From Triangularia verruculosa (taxonomy: Eukaryota; Ascomycota; Sordariomycetes; Sordariales; Podosporaceae): a DNA stretch of 64,000 nt. A model generated the notes under the pieces. It ran no database searches. It worked only from the letters and a program-made list of their open reading frames with translations, and had not been told where the DNA came from. Each line of letters opens with the position of its first letter. Positions within the stretch are counted from its first letter, which is position 1. This document shows, in pieces, positions 22,772-33,887 of this stretch. The translations under genes were made by a program, and so were the position numbers. Where the stretch lies: contig MU863882.1 in assembly GCA_033296885.1 (NCBI GenBank), forward strand, positions 124,001 to 188,000, given 5' to 3'.

Positions 22772-24090
22772 ATGAAGAAGACACTCCTCCTCTGTTTCAT
22801 CCACGGCTTCAAGGTAGCTAGCTCCCCCAGTTCCACCCCCTACCGCCCCTTACAAAATATCTAACAATCCCCAGGGTAACGACCACACCTTCGGCCCCAA
22901 CCAAGCCTTCCCAACCCACCTCCTATCCCTCCTCCGCCCCCTCCTCCCCAAACTCAACCTCGAATTCCTCATTTACCCAACCTACGAGACGCGCGGCGAT
23001 CTAACCGACTGCGTCAACCGTTTCCGCGACTGGCTCCTCAACAAAGTAATCGACCTCGAAGTCTCCCTCGGCACCCCCTCCCCCACCGTCGAGCCCGGCG
23101 TCCGCGTCATCCTCATCGGCCATTCCATGGGCGGCATCGTCGCCGCCGAAACAGCCATCTCCATCGCCTCGGAGCAAGCCATCAACGGCTCCATCCCCAA
23201 CAATGGCAACTCCCCCGACCAAGGCAACATGAAAGCCCCCCTCAACTCCCTCATGTTCCCTTACATCCAGGGCGTCTTAGCCTTCGACACCCCCTACCTC
23301 GGCATCTCCCCCGGAGTCGTAGCCCACGGGGCAGAAACACATTACTCCAAAGCAGCCGAAGTGATGGGTCAGCTAAGCGGACTGGCTTCAATATGGGGCG
23401 GCGCTTCAAACGCGGCAAAAGACCACCAGCAACATCAGCAAAGACAACAGCCACAAAAGGCAATCGAAGCACCACCACCATCCAGTCAGAAACAACCAGA
23501 TCAAAAACCACAATCCGGAGGGGGTTGGGGGAAATGGGGAACACTAGCTCTCGCAGCCGGCGCCGTAGGTGCGATAACAGCCACCGGGGCAGCAGCCTAC
23601 CTCAAACGAGAGCAAATCACCCAAGGCCTCACCTGGGCCACCTCCCACCTCGAATTCGTCGGCTGTCTCGCTCGCAAGGAAGAGCTCCGCAAACGAGTGA
23701 CCTACATGATGCGCCTTAACAAGGAGTTGGGAGTAGGATTCGGGAATCTTTACACCAGACTAGGCAAGTCTGCGGGGGCTCTCGAAAAGGTCAGCATGGT
23801 GGGCACGGTGCTGGGCGATGAGAGAACGTTTTGCGTGGTGCCGCAGAGGGACCAGGCGGGGGATTGGAAGCCGGCGGTCAATGACAAGGCGAGGGATGAG
23901 ACGTGGGCGCATATGTGTAAGTGTTCTTTTTGGATTTGGAGAGATGTAGGAGGCTAACGAGGCAACAGCAATGTTCGAACCGAAAGACAACCCAGGATAC
24001 GACAAGTTATCAGCTGATGCAAGGGATATGATTACGAGTTGGGTAAACCAAGAGTGGTATGAGAGCTCGGCGGAGACGATACACGCATGA
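22772..24090 (+). CDS. DUF676-type alpha/beta hydrolase, putative lipase
   Basis: Exons 22772-22813, 22875-23916 and 23969-24090 give 401 aa. Introns are GTAGCT..CAG and GTAAGT..CAG with CTAAC branches. The first exon carries LLLCFIHGFKG (oxyanion strand). The nucleophile elbow GHSMGG places Ser98, and VLAFDTPYLGIS matches the DTP(Y/H) word of this family. A Gln/Pro-rich low-complexity stretch (about 190-225) precedes a likely membrane segment GTLALAAGAVGAITATGAAAYL (about 234-256). Catalytic Asp and His are not certain. Known: DUF676 proteins are lipase-like serine hydrolases. Inferred: a membrane-anchored intracellular lipid hydrolase. It converges on the PHS1 gene. Confidence 0.87.
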
Positions 24091-24462
24091 ACGCGGCATA
24101 TTGGAATAAGGGGGCTCAATGGTTTGGTGTTAAAGGTTGCTTTGTTTTGGAAAATCGGCGTGCTCTTTGTTTCGGGGTCTTTCCCGTCCCCTTCCCCTAA
24201 TTCTAATTTCGTGCCCTTGTGCTTGCGGGCTTTCGCTTTCTATGATGCTCCAGTTTATATGTTGTACTAGTACACAGATAAGATACCACAGACGTTTTGC
24301 TCTTTTTTCCGTCTCGTCTCTTCGCTTTTCAAACGCATTGCAATGACCGCTATTTTTTCCCAAAGTCCAGATTGTAAATGACCGTCCAAAAAGAAGCTTG
24401 CTGTCGTGATGCCGCATAAACGCAATGCCATAAAATCAACCTCCCCTCCTACTTCCCATCAT
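24091..24462. other. Convergent 3' region between hydrolase and PHS1
   Basis: These 372 bp lie between two stops. T-rich patches fit 3' ends; nothing else is seen. Confidence 0.55.
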
Positions 24463-25213
24463 TTACTGCCTCTTCTTCACCTTTGGCTTCTCAACACCAC
24501 CAGCACCACCACCAAGGTACTTCCTTCTCTGCTTCAGCATGTGCCCATAAAGCACCACACTTCCAGGGATATAGCTCAGCAACACCGCCACCAGCGCATA
24601 GGGGTACCACGTGCTGAACGCGAACCCTTCACTCCTCGCGGGGCCAAACAGCGCCTTGAGCGTCATGGCGACCTCGCTGCTGATGCCGATCGGGTAGAGG
24701 ACCAAGAAGGCGCTGTAGCGGAGCCAGTGGAGGGCGGAGGGGACGGAGCCGAGCTGCTTGAAGACAAAGTACGAGTAGCGGATGACCTCGGTCGTGGCCC
24801 AGGCGCAGAGCATGGACGAGTACCAGGCGGACGAGTTGAGGTGCGGGAAGGGGAAGGTGATGGCCCACATGAGGAAGAGCCGGGAGGCGACTTGCATGAG
24901 GGTTGTGAAGACGGGGGCGGGGACGACGCCTGGCACGAACGAGCGAGTGTGTTAGCGAGTACTTCTTCCATATAGGTAAAACAAGACAAACTGGTCGGGG
25001 GGAAGGGGGCAACTAACCGGTCAAAGCATGCAAAATCTCCATGACGGCTACCGTCTGCGTCGTCCTCGCAAAGTTATCCACCACCAGCGGCACAAAAAAC
25101 GCATCCTTCTTGTACGCCAGCGTCGCGACCACCCTCCCGAGCACCGTCAGCCAGGCCACCGCCGAGCCGGCATTGTACAGCACCAGGTACGCTTTTTTCG
25201 CCGTGAAGCCCAT
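24463..25213 (-). CDS. phs1: Very-long-chain 3-hydroxyacyl-CoA dehydratase
   Basis: Exons 25213-25018 and 24929-24463 (88-bp intron GTTAGT..CAG) give 220 aa starting MGFTAKKAYLVLYN. This ER membrane enzyme performs the third step of fatty-acid elongation, dehydrating 3-hydroxyacyl-CoA to the trans-2-enoyl form. Conserved words include NAGSAVAWLTVL, TQTVAVMEILHALTG, QVASRLFLMW, TTEVIRYSYF and LVLYPIGISSE. In the last, Tyr and Glu are seven residues apart, the spacing of the catalytic Tyr149/Glu156 pair of yeast Phs1. At least six hydrophobic segments are visible. The tail is basic (KPKVKKRQ), which suits ER retrieval. Upstream in-frame ATGs are absent; a TTG 15 bp earlier is disregarded. Confidence 0.96.
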
Positions 25214-25872
25214 TTCTTTTTCTTCCAATCGTCAGTTGTTTGTCGTCTGTCGTAGTGGTGTAGTAGTGGGGGGGAGGGGAGTGAAAAAAAAAACCGTCAG
25301 GTCGGGGGGGGAACAGGATGTGGTGGGAATTCATCAATTCAACAAAAATCCACGTCGGCGGCGGGCGCGATTCAGTGAACAGGGGTCTAAACATGTGGGG
25401 AAGGTGCGATGGGCGGGTCGCTCCGGCACGCTGGTCGGGACAAGGGGGCGCGCGGGCTTGGCGGGATTGGGCTTCGCCGACGGCTGGGGACCGACCGAGT
25501 TGGGTTAGGGGACCGGATTGCTGGAACACTGGGACAAGATGGGATGGAGCGGATAGGTGAGATGAGGAAAGATGACAACATTGCGCCGCGGTGTTTCTTG
25601 ATGGACGTCATGGTGTAGTTAGGTTGATATCCATAACTCTAGAGTTACTAAACAGGACGTGGCTTGTCAGAAGAACCCCGCAGTCAGGCCCCTGGTGTAA
25701 GTGAGTGTAAGGGTGAATATTCTCTCATTCTCATACACACTGATATAACCAAAAAAGAAAAAGCAGAGTAGGTATCATCAAGCCAAATTTCCAAAATCAT
25801 ATCATCCCAATCCAATTCAATCCAGATCCAAACGCCATAATACCCCAATCAATGCCCCATCATTCCCAATCC
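25214..25872. promoter_or_regulatory. Upstream region of PHS1 and 3' flank of small gene
   Basis: These 659 bp contain G- and A-homopolymers near 25268-25313 and a CTCTAGAG palindrome near 25637. They should include the PHS1 promoter. No gene is supported. Confidence 0.45.
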
Positions 25873-26298
25873 TCACTTCCTCACAGCCCTCCACAAATCC
25901 CCAATCGACCTCCCCCCAAACAAAAACTCATCCGAGTGCCTCCCACAGTAACTATTCGCATTCACCTTCCTCGCGCTCTTCACACTGTTCTTCACCGAAT
26001 ACTCCGGCGGCGAGCTCCCATACGCAGCCGCCGTCGTCGTCCTGTTATTATCCCTCCCAAAAAACAACGGGGTGGTAGTCGAAGCAGGCGAGGTAGGCGA
26101 CTCAGCCGCGGTGGCAGCGGTATAATTGAAATATTCCTTCTCTGCTTATCAGCCATTTGTTTGCGATTGACCGGAAGCCTCCTTCCCCTCAGAAAAAAAA
26201 AAAAAACATACCGCTCTCGAAGAGGAAGAAGAGCCGCCGCTGATATCAAGCGGAGCCGTGCCCGAGGCCCCCGAAGGTGCAGAAGACGAAGACGCCAT
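25873..26298 (-). CDS. Small Ser/Thr-rich conserved-looking hypothetical protein
   Basis: Exons 26298-26212 and 26139-25873 give 117 aa. The 72-bp intron starts GTATGT, carries a T14 tract right after the donor and a GCTGAT branch, and ends GAG (the CAG two bases earlier breaks frame). The protein starts MASSSSAPSGASGTAPLDIS, then KEYFNYTAATAAESPTSP, FFGRDNNRT, SVKNSVKSARK and ends IGDLWRAVRK. No signal peptide, membrane segment or known domain is seen. Ser-Pro sites suggest phosphorylation. I do not recognise a function. Splice fit and composition support it being real. Confidence 0.65.
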
Positions 26299-27210
26299 CT
26301 CTCGATTTGATAGGACAACAGACAACAAGAGTTTGATCGATCCGATCAAAAAGGTAGATTCTTTTGCACTGCCACCGCCCCAATCCCAGTGTGTCGGTAT
26401 ATATATATATATCAAAGATGGTGTGACGGATGGGGGTGTCTGACGAAGTAAAGACAAAATGTATCTGGGGGAGGACGAAAAAAAAAAAACACAAAAGTCC
26501 CTCCACCACCATTAGACATTCTGACTCTTATAAACTCGGCTCCGGCATTTCATTTGCTCGATACGAGCACACAAAAACAATCATGTCATTCTCCCCCCCC
26601 CCTCCCCTCCCCTCCCCTCCCCATCCCCACACACACGCAACTTGTGACCAACTCTCTCAGATACACACACCAATATTCGGTCGCCTTGTCAGGCATGGAT
26701 GTGGTCCCAAACGTTGCCTTGGTCCTCAGGCTTACGTACCGTTTGTCTTGGGTTAGGCAAAAGTGACTCTACAAGGTTCCGTGTTAGCCGTGCCTAGAAG
26801 TTGAGTACGGCACTGGCGGCCAAAGAACCGTACATGCTTTTGTTCATCCTTAACATAACCGGTCTCTGTTTCATTCAATGTGGGGTAATCGTCCTCGTAG
26901 GGCTGGTCCCATGATTAGTTGGGATACGACTCTCTTCCTTCTATTCGTCGCTTGCTTACAGACGCCATGCATAACTAGTACAAATTGCGGACCATGTTCT
27001 CAAGTGGTTCGCAAACGCGGATAAGGCGGCCGTCTTGGCTCGGTCTTCACCGCAATGCCAATTTGGGCCAAGTCGGCATAGATAGTGCCGCTGCCTGGCT
27101 GCTGTGAAATCATTACACCACGTTTTGCATCAGACATCCGTGGATGGTCTTTGGCATGACTGTTTCCATGTTTTTAACTTTTGATTTTCCCCCGTCTACT
27201 GCGACCTCAT
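26299..27210. other. Intergenic region with simple repeats
   Basis: It holds a TA dinucleotide run (about 26399-26413), an A-run near 26479 and a C/T-rich tract CCCCT (26592-26622). It includes the small gene's promoter and the FRS2 3' UTR. No gene is seen. Confidence 0.5.
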
Positions 27211-29179
27211 CTATTTGTCGAAACGAACGGCCGGGTTCTTTTGCACAAAGCTGAGATCGACCTGGTGGCCGAGCAGCTCGCGAATGTTGGAGATACCATA
27301 CTTGATCATGGTTGGTCTCTCTAGACTCAGACCGAAGCCGAACACCCGCAGGTCCCGGGGCAGACCCATTGCCTCCAACATCTCAGGTCTGAAGATACCC
27401 GAGTTACCGATCTCGATAAGCTTGTTGAGGCCCTTGTGGTGAGAGAAGATTTCCATCGAGGGCTCAGTGTAGGGGTTGTAGCTGCGAAAGGTCAGCTTTT
27501 GTGCCCATGGGGTGATACAACGAACAACAACTTACGCAGGCTTGTAACGCAAGTCTGTTACACCCATGGCGCCGAAGAACATGTCCATGAACTCCATCAG
27601 GCCACCAAGAGTCAAACCATAATCGGCAATGACACCCTCTACTTGGTGGAACTCGCAGAGATGTGTGGCATCGACCGTCTCGTTTCTGAAGACTCTGTCG
27701 ATGGAGAAGTACCGAGCTGGTGGTACACGTCCGTTCTCGTCCTTATGTTGCGCAAGCTTGTGCAACATGGCAGCAGAGACTGAGGTGGTGTGTGTTCGCA
27801 GAACAAGTCTACACTAAATCAGCTACGTTCCTTCGGGCAGTGAGAAAAGCAACATACCTTAGCGACTCGTCCTCGGCCCAGGGGTATCTGTAACCGATCG
27901 AATCATACTTCCCATCCTGGTGAACCTGTTTTACGTTCTCAAAGTACTCTTCATAGTTGGCCTTGTCGTCTGGCCCAGCAGCAGTAGGCCTGCCGGCCTT
28001 TGGTGGGTCTGAGACGTAGAAAGTATCTTGAAGATCACGAGCAGGGTGTTGCTGAGGAACGAAGAGCGTATCGAAATTCTGTCTCGCTGTCAGTTACCCA
28101 AATCTCGACACTGTGGTGTGTAACTGTCGAACGTACCCAGAAGCCAGACTCGACGAACTGGTTGGTTGGCATCTCCGTGAAGCCCATCTCGAAGAAGATT
28201 TGACTGGTCAAGGGGTCAGCATATGGGGGGACGAGGGTTAGGGTAGGAAAGGGGTGCTTGGCGGAGATTCAACTAACCGGAACTCGGACCGAACCTTGTT
28301 CAGTGGGTGAAGGGCACCAGCGTGCTGATCAGCACCCAACGCCTTGAAGTTGTATGGCTCTGCCAGAGTGTCAGCCCATGTGTACTTTCTCTCCCGCGGG
28401 TGAGCTGCCGGCCCGGCCTCGGACAGCAAGCAATGATGTCGTCCATCCGAGCCAAACAGCACTGCAGCTCTGCGACCACTCACTGAAAGTAGCGTCCTTC
28501 CACGCGCCCGATGCCAGCATCTCGGCCGTCAGATCTGTCTCCTCCTTGATCATCTCGAGGGCGAACTTGTCCCCCTTGTGTACCGTGAAGGAAATGACCT
28601 TCTGAAGCTTCAGGAGCTTGCGCTTCCTCAAGTCGGCAATAATCTTGGCATCGTGTGTCTTCGTCTCCTTGATCGTCTTAAGTTGCTCCCGTGTGACATC
28701 GTTGATCGAGTCGACCTGTAGCGGCGACAGTCAGCATCTCCGTGCTTGCAACTTTTGCGCAGCCAGCGTCGGCGCAAACCACATACCAGCGCAACCAGCT
28801 TAGCACCGTCCTTCTTAATCCACTTCTCCTTGAAAGCCTTGCCCTGTCCAAGCTTCGTCACTGTCTTGTCGCCAATCTCCTTCTCCAAGTCCTGAATTGA
28901 CAACCCTTCCAACGCCTTGTGCACCGCATCGAAGACACGGGCCTCGTGACTGCCATGGCTGACGATGATCTCCGCCTCTGGCTCCAAGAAGGCCTCCTCG
29001 CGTTCGATTTGCTCGTATGTTACCATGGACCGGGAAGCGAGACGGTCGAGGGCGGCTTTGATGGACTCGAAGGGGATCTGGGGGAAAGCGTCGGTTGAGT
29101 TGATAGGGTCCTTCTGAGAAAGAGCCTGGAGGATCTCCGTGGTGAGATCCCCCGCTGGGGCGCCGCCTGTCTGAGCCAT
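27211..29179 (-). CDS. frs2: Cytosolic phenylalanine-tRNA ligase alpha subunit
   Basis: Seven exons (29179-28787, 28715-28484, 28359-28278, 28203-28137, 28078-27858, 27808-27536, 27481-27211) join in frame to give 512 aa, the usual eukaryotic length. The enzyme charges tRNA-Phe as an alpha2-beta2 heterotetramer. The N-terminal third holds winged-helix-like repeats (LASRSMVTYEQI; KAFKEKWIKKDG). The catalytic domain includes PYNFKALGADQHAGALHPL, FEMGFTEMPTNQFVESGFWNFD, the QQHPARD word, THTTSVSAAML, FSIDRVFRNETVDATH (motif 2) and FGFGLSLERPTMIKYGI (motif 3). Junctions such as GFW-NFD and EFR-QIFFEMGF agree with the family, which fixes the splice sites. All introns are GT-AG and 49-124 bp. Confidence 0.98.
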
Positions 29180-30761
29180 CTCGGTGTTCTGGCGTGCAAT
29201 TGGGGGTTTTTGCGTGGGTGGTGGACAACGGGAATATCTTCAACTACAACAACGGCCACTACACCAAGAAAGTTGATTTGACTCACCACCCCAGTCATTC
29301 ATGGCGGGGCAGCGGCCGTTCAAACCCAAGACCCACATGCATGTACTGGGGACAAGCGCGGGGCTGGTTTCAGCTGGATATACCGATATCCGCTATCGGA
29401 GGACAAGCTTATCAGCTTATCGAGGAATTTCAACAACACCACTGTTCTTTCCTATTTGGGGTTGGAAGTCAGATGGGAGAGTGTCAGATCTTGCAACTTC
29501 CTCAGTGGAAGAACATTATGTAATTCTCGTCAGTAGTCAGTGTGTTGAAAAGAGAGGTATCTGCCCATCCACTTTGCTGGCTTATAACGGCCTATATCCT
29601 CTCAGACTCTATAGCATGGCATGAAAGATACTATTCGGAGATTTTAAGAGAGTAAGTAGGCATTGTGTCATTGCGAGGACCCAGTGACTAGGTACCATCA
29701 AAGGCCTATCAAACATCACCAAAAGCTTTTGTACGGTCATCTGCGCCCGCTCCCGCTTACCTGCTTTAGAAGTATTGGAAGTCCCGAGGAAAGCGTCGCA
29801 GTCTCAAATTGTCTATTGGCAACTGTTATGAATAGCTCAAAGGTCCATCGTATCCTTTCTCCAGCCATGCAGCGACCAGTACCTTCACAGTCAGCGATTC
29901 TCTCGCATAACAATGATCATGGAAAGGAGTAGGAAGAGCTACATAATATGTTGCTTTGCCGATATACCGGTTGAGTCTGTAAGGTATATGGAAGCCTGTT
30001 AAATCGTCAAGCACACCTTCATGAGTGAGAGCTCTAGGTCCTCCTGAGACGACCTCTCGGCTTTGTTTGTACTCTTTCAGGCTCAGATGATTATCCGCCA
30101 CAAGCATAGAAGTGCCTAATGTTTTTCAACACGTCCCTTACATGTACCTTAAACTAAGTAACGTATTTAGACTCTCCCATATCCCTTTTAGGGCAGATCT
30201 GTTTATGTGTAAGTCATGGACAGGAACATGGAGACTTTGATTTCTTCATTCTCGATCCTGATACTGACAACCACCAGAGGCGGTTGTAGACACCGCTGAC
30301 AACATACAGCCCATTATCATAGACGCATAGTAGGTCAAGAATCTTGAGCACAACACCATTCTCAGCCACTGCTATGCCTTCCCAGCAAACCCATACAGAT
30401 TTCACAGCTCGTGAACCATGGTGTCGACGATCGAAGATATGATGTCGTCTGGATGTGGCGACGGCATTAGCTGGACCATCTCAGTCAAATACTTTGCGCA
30501 CTGGTAGACCTGGTTATGTTCTTAGTCTCGGCGAGACCTTCTTTTGCTTCTGGCGCCGAGAGAAAAGGTCACGGAGAAGGAAGAGAGTAGAGCTCTGTTA
30601 GGGCTCATACCGTGGCCCTTTCACAATATAACGCCGAGACTCATCAAGGTAAACTATATTTTTCTCTTCCTTCTCTCGCCCCTCTCGCCTCACCTCACCC
30701 TTCTTCCTCATCCAATCCCAAACCTCCTCACCTCACCATCACCATCCTCACATAAACCATC
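29180..30761. other. 1.6-kb intergenic region, no supported gene
   Basis: It is less GC-rich than its neighbours. The left end must contain the FRS2 promoter; a pyrimidine-rich tract at 30660-30760 leads into the next gene. Short frames lack coding character. No repeat or RNA was recognised. Confidence 0.5.
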
Positions 30762-31217
30762 ATGACTTCCGCCAACCCCAACAACCACTCCAACCCTTCC
30801 AACTCCCACTTCCTCACCGTCCCCGAGGCGACCTCCACCTCCCCCCGCCCCGTCCGCCTCGACGACCCCACCGCCGTCACAACCCAAGGCCACATCGTCA
30901 ACCCTGCTCGGGCCTCCTCCCAGTCTGGCCTCACCATGACCTCCCAGCAACCTGTAAGTCCCCCTTCCCCCTCCTTCCACCAAAGACTAACACCCACCGC
31001 AGCGCCCTCTCGAGCCTATGGTCCTCACCACCCCCGGCCACGTCCAGCAGCCTCGCGACAACCGCAACCAACAGCCCGACTGCTGCGACCCCTTCGGTGA
31101 AGCGATCCGGTATTTTCCCCCTTCCCTTCCTATCATCGATCAATAAAAGCTAACCAAATAAAAAGCGACACATGCAACTTCTGCTGCGTCCTAGGCGACC
31201 CCCGGCCCCGGGATTAA
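30762..31217 (+). CDS. Small hypothetical protein with Cys-rich C-terminus
   Basis: Exons 30762-30953, 31003-31109 and 31166-31217 give 116 aa. Introns are GTAAGT..CAG and GTATTT..AAG (with CTAAC branch). The first 65 residues are Ser/Asn/Thr/Pro-rich and probably disordered, with two similar words (VTTQGHIVNPA and VLTTPGHVQQP). The last 30 hold six Cys in the pattern DCCDPF..CDTCNFCCVLG. No signal peptide is present, so it is not a typical secreted effector; clustered Cys could bind metal or be lipid-modified. Function unknown. A TATATTTTT word lies about 105 bp upstream of the start. Confidence 0.7.
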
Positions 31218-32081
31218 TCCCCAAACCATTCTTTTGAGGGAGGTTGACCACGAAAGCAAGCAGTGTGGCGGATGACAGCCGGTATCTCTTGGGAAGAGGG
31301 AGAAAGGTTGCCCAGCGTTGTGACCAAAAAGCCTAGTCATTGGTATCTACTTCTGATTATCAGCCTTTCGTTATCACGGATGGACATGAGGTGGATCCGA
31401 GCGTCTTTCGAGGAACTTCGGTTTGGGCTTAGAATATAAGCCAGCAAGCGGTGTATGCCGTTCAGTTGCTGAGTGAAAGTTTCCCTTTTTGGGGACTGGA
31501 CTTCAGCTTCTTGATCGGTATAACCCTTCTCATCAAAGGATAAATGTGGCCGACGTGATGTTGCCTCGTCATCATTTCACTTGAGTGAGTACTGTCGTGC
31601 TTCATCTAGTGATGGTCATCCTATTGTAGCTGCTTTCGCGTGAACTTGATCGTTCGCTGCGTCCATCAGTCAAGGTCGTGATGTTGTAATAACTGATAAG
31701 CGCAGAATCCTACCAATCCTCACCCGTCACTTGCACGAACCAGCCCGAAAACCTAATGTCAACTCAAGAATATTAAACCCCACCACAGGGCTGTATGTAA
31801 TATTAAACGGTGTAGTTCCTGTATACGTGCCAAAACCCCCCTCTCGCCCCTGTCTTATGCAGCCTGCGCCCATTGCATGATATGTCATCCATCCACACGG
31901 GCCCGAGAGGCAAACGTGCTGTCGCCCACCCCAAAACTCCGAGTCGCCGCTCTGCCGTTGTGTGTGCGTCGTTGTAAATACCCAAGTCTGCTTCGACAAA
32001 TTCGTAAATAAACGGGCATGCTCATGTCTCTGTTGTACAAAAGCGCCCCTTTTCCTATCTGCTGTACGCCAAAAAATCCGC
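31218..32081. other. Convergent 3' region, small Cys-tailed gene and ARL1
   Basis: These 864 bp lie between two stops and presumably contain the 3' UTRs. Nothing else is supported. Confidence 0.5.
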
Positions 32082-32814
32082 CTAATCCTGTGCTACAGTT
32101 TGCTGTGTTTCTTATCAGTATACCGGTATATAAGGTCAAACAGGGTTCACCATGTCTTAAACTCACCGACAGCCAGTTCATTCCTTCTTCCACACCAGAA
32201 CCGTCAACAGCACTGCATGGGACGATACTCCAGTTTCTGTCCCTCAGCTCGCCCAGTCTAAGCGCCTGGGAGATATCTGCCGCGCCCTTCGCACCTGGTT
32301 GATCCTGCTTGTTCGCGAATACCAACAGCGCGGCATCCTTTAGCTCGTCCTCGTTCAGCATGGCCGCCAGCTCATCCGCCGCAGTCTGCAACCGTTCGAT
32401 ATCGGTCGAGTCCACCACGAAGATGACTGCCGCCGTGTTGGCATAGTAGCATCTCCAGTATGGTCTGATGCTGGTTTGTCCACCAAGATCCCACACGTTG
32501 AAGTTAAGGTTGTTATATGTCACGGACTCTACGTTGAACCCGATCGTTGGTATCGTTGTTACTACCTCGCCGATCTGCATTTCTTGTCAGCCCACTGCTC
32601 GGTCATCAGAGAACATAGAGAGGTGCACCTTGAGTCTGTAGAGTAATGTGGTCTTGCCGGCGTTATCCTGGAAGCGCGGCCGTCAGTATCGCGTGCGCAC
32701 GGAAACGGGTCAGGGGTCGGGAAGGCGAACCAGTCCGAGAATCAGAATCCGGATTTCCTTCTTTGACGAAAAGAAGCTGGACAAGGAACCGAGCCATGAC
32801 ATGGTTTGCCCCAT
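32082..32814 (-). CDS. arl1: ADP-ribosylation factor-like GTPase, ARL1 type
   Basis: Exons 32814-32731, 32667-32629, 32574-32167 and 32102-32082 give 183 aa, normal for ARL1. Gly2 after the start Met fits N-myristoylation. Motifs are GLDNAGKT (P-loop, residues 27-34, spanning intron 1), PTIGFN (switch I), WDLGGQ (switch II), NKQD and CSA. Known: ARL1 acts at the trans-Golgi, recruiting GRIP-domain golgins. The last exon is only seven codons (QTVAQD-stop); an upstream AG acceptor would instead give KHSKL. The acceptor of intron 2 (TGCAG before ATCGGCGAG) is fixed by the RLK-IGEVV join. It diverges from the eL39 gene. Confidence 0.95.
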
Positions 32815-33425
32815 CTTGCTATGCTGTCGCCCGGAAGTTCCGGCGCGTGGTTCTGGCAAAATATGGGGTCGTTGAAGTTTGACGGGAGCGAAGTATCGCG
32901 GATCGATCCACCGACAGGGAGATTCGGACGGATGACGATGCGAAATCTGGCCCGAGAGGGTAGTAAAGGGTCTGGTTTGTGCGGTCAAAGATGTCAGAGA
33001 TGAAGTGACTGGATCGCTCGAGTATCGAAGTTCCGGTGCCCCTTTCTTGAAGTAAAGGTGTCAGGAAATTTTGGTCTCGCAAGTTCATGCAACTCTGGTC
33101 CCGTTCATGAAAGAGGCCGCTTCTGGTCGGGCTATGGTCCCCTGTCAAAAGAATCGCGGGTGCACGGTCGCTGACCTGCTTGATTGGCAGACAAAGCCGA
33201 CAGGGGTCATAAAAGCTTGAAGGCCCCGGCAGGGAGCAAGCCACAGCTGACCGCCCCCACTAGCCACTTTTCTGCCCGCACGTGATGGAGCCCACCAGCC
33301 ACAACACCGGCCCTAGCTTCTGCTGCATTTTCTAAAGCCCACACCAAATATTCAGATTCCAACCCACCTTGACGAACCATCGCCAAATCTGACACCACTC
33401 GGTTATCACGACAACCACCGTCAAA
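32815..33425. promoter_or_regulatory. Divergent promoter region, ARL1 and eL39
   Basis: These 611 bp separate two divergent housekeeping start codons. No TATA box stands out and no other gene is seen. Confidence 0.5.
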
Positions 33426-33887
33426 ATGCCGGTATGTAACAACTCTGACAGCTGAATTTCTCGTCGATTCCGATTTCCCAGACCTCAATTTCGACCTCTT
33501 CGCGGCAGCGATGCGAAAAGATCAGAGGTCGAGGTTGGGGAGGGGCTATCGGCGACAGCGACCATCATGACGAAGCCAAAATGCTGACCTGAATGTTTTC
33601 AACAGAGCTTTAAGACTTTCCGGACCAAGCAGAAGCTTGCTAAGGCCCAGAAGCAGAACCGTCCCATTCCCCAATGGATTCGCCTCCGCACTGGTAACAC
33701 CATCAGGTACGATCTTCACGAATCCCCGACCGACGACATGGCTGCGTTCCTTCACTTGAACGACTGGAGGAGGAGAACCTGCCAAGATCACAACCGACAG
33801 AAAGACACAAGAAGACGTTGCTAACTCTTCGACCACAGATACAACGCCAAGCGGAGACATTGGCGCAAGACCCGCCTCGGCCTCTAA
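33426..33887 (+). CDS. rpl39: Ribosomal protein eL39
   Basis: Exons 33426-33431 (Met-Pro only), 33606-33706 and 33839-33887 give exactly 51 aa, the universal length. The basic protein reads SFKTFRTKQKLAKAQKQN, then PIPQWIRLRTGNTIRYN and ends RRHWRKTRLGL. It lines the peptide exit tunnel of the large ribosomal subunit. Introns are GTATGT..CAG (174 bp) and GTACGA..CAG (132 bp, CTAAC branch), long for this locus but usual for fungal ribosomal-protein genes. Confidence 0.98.
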
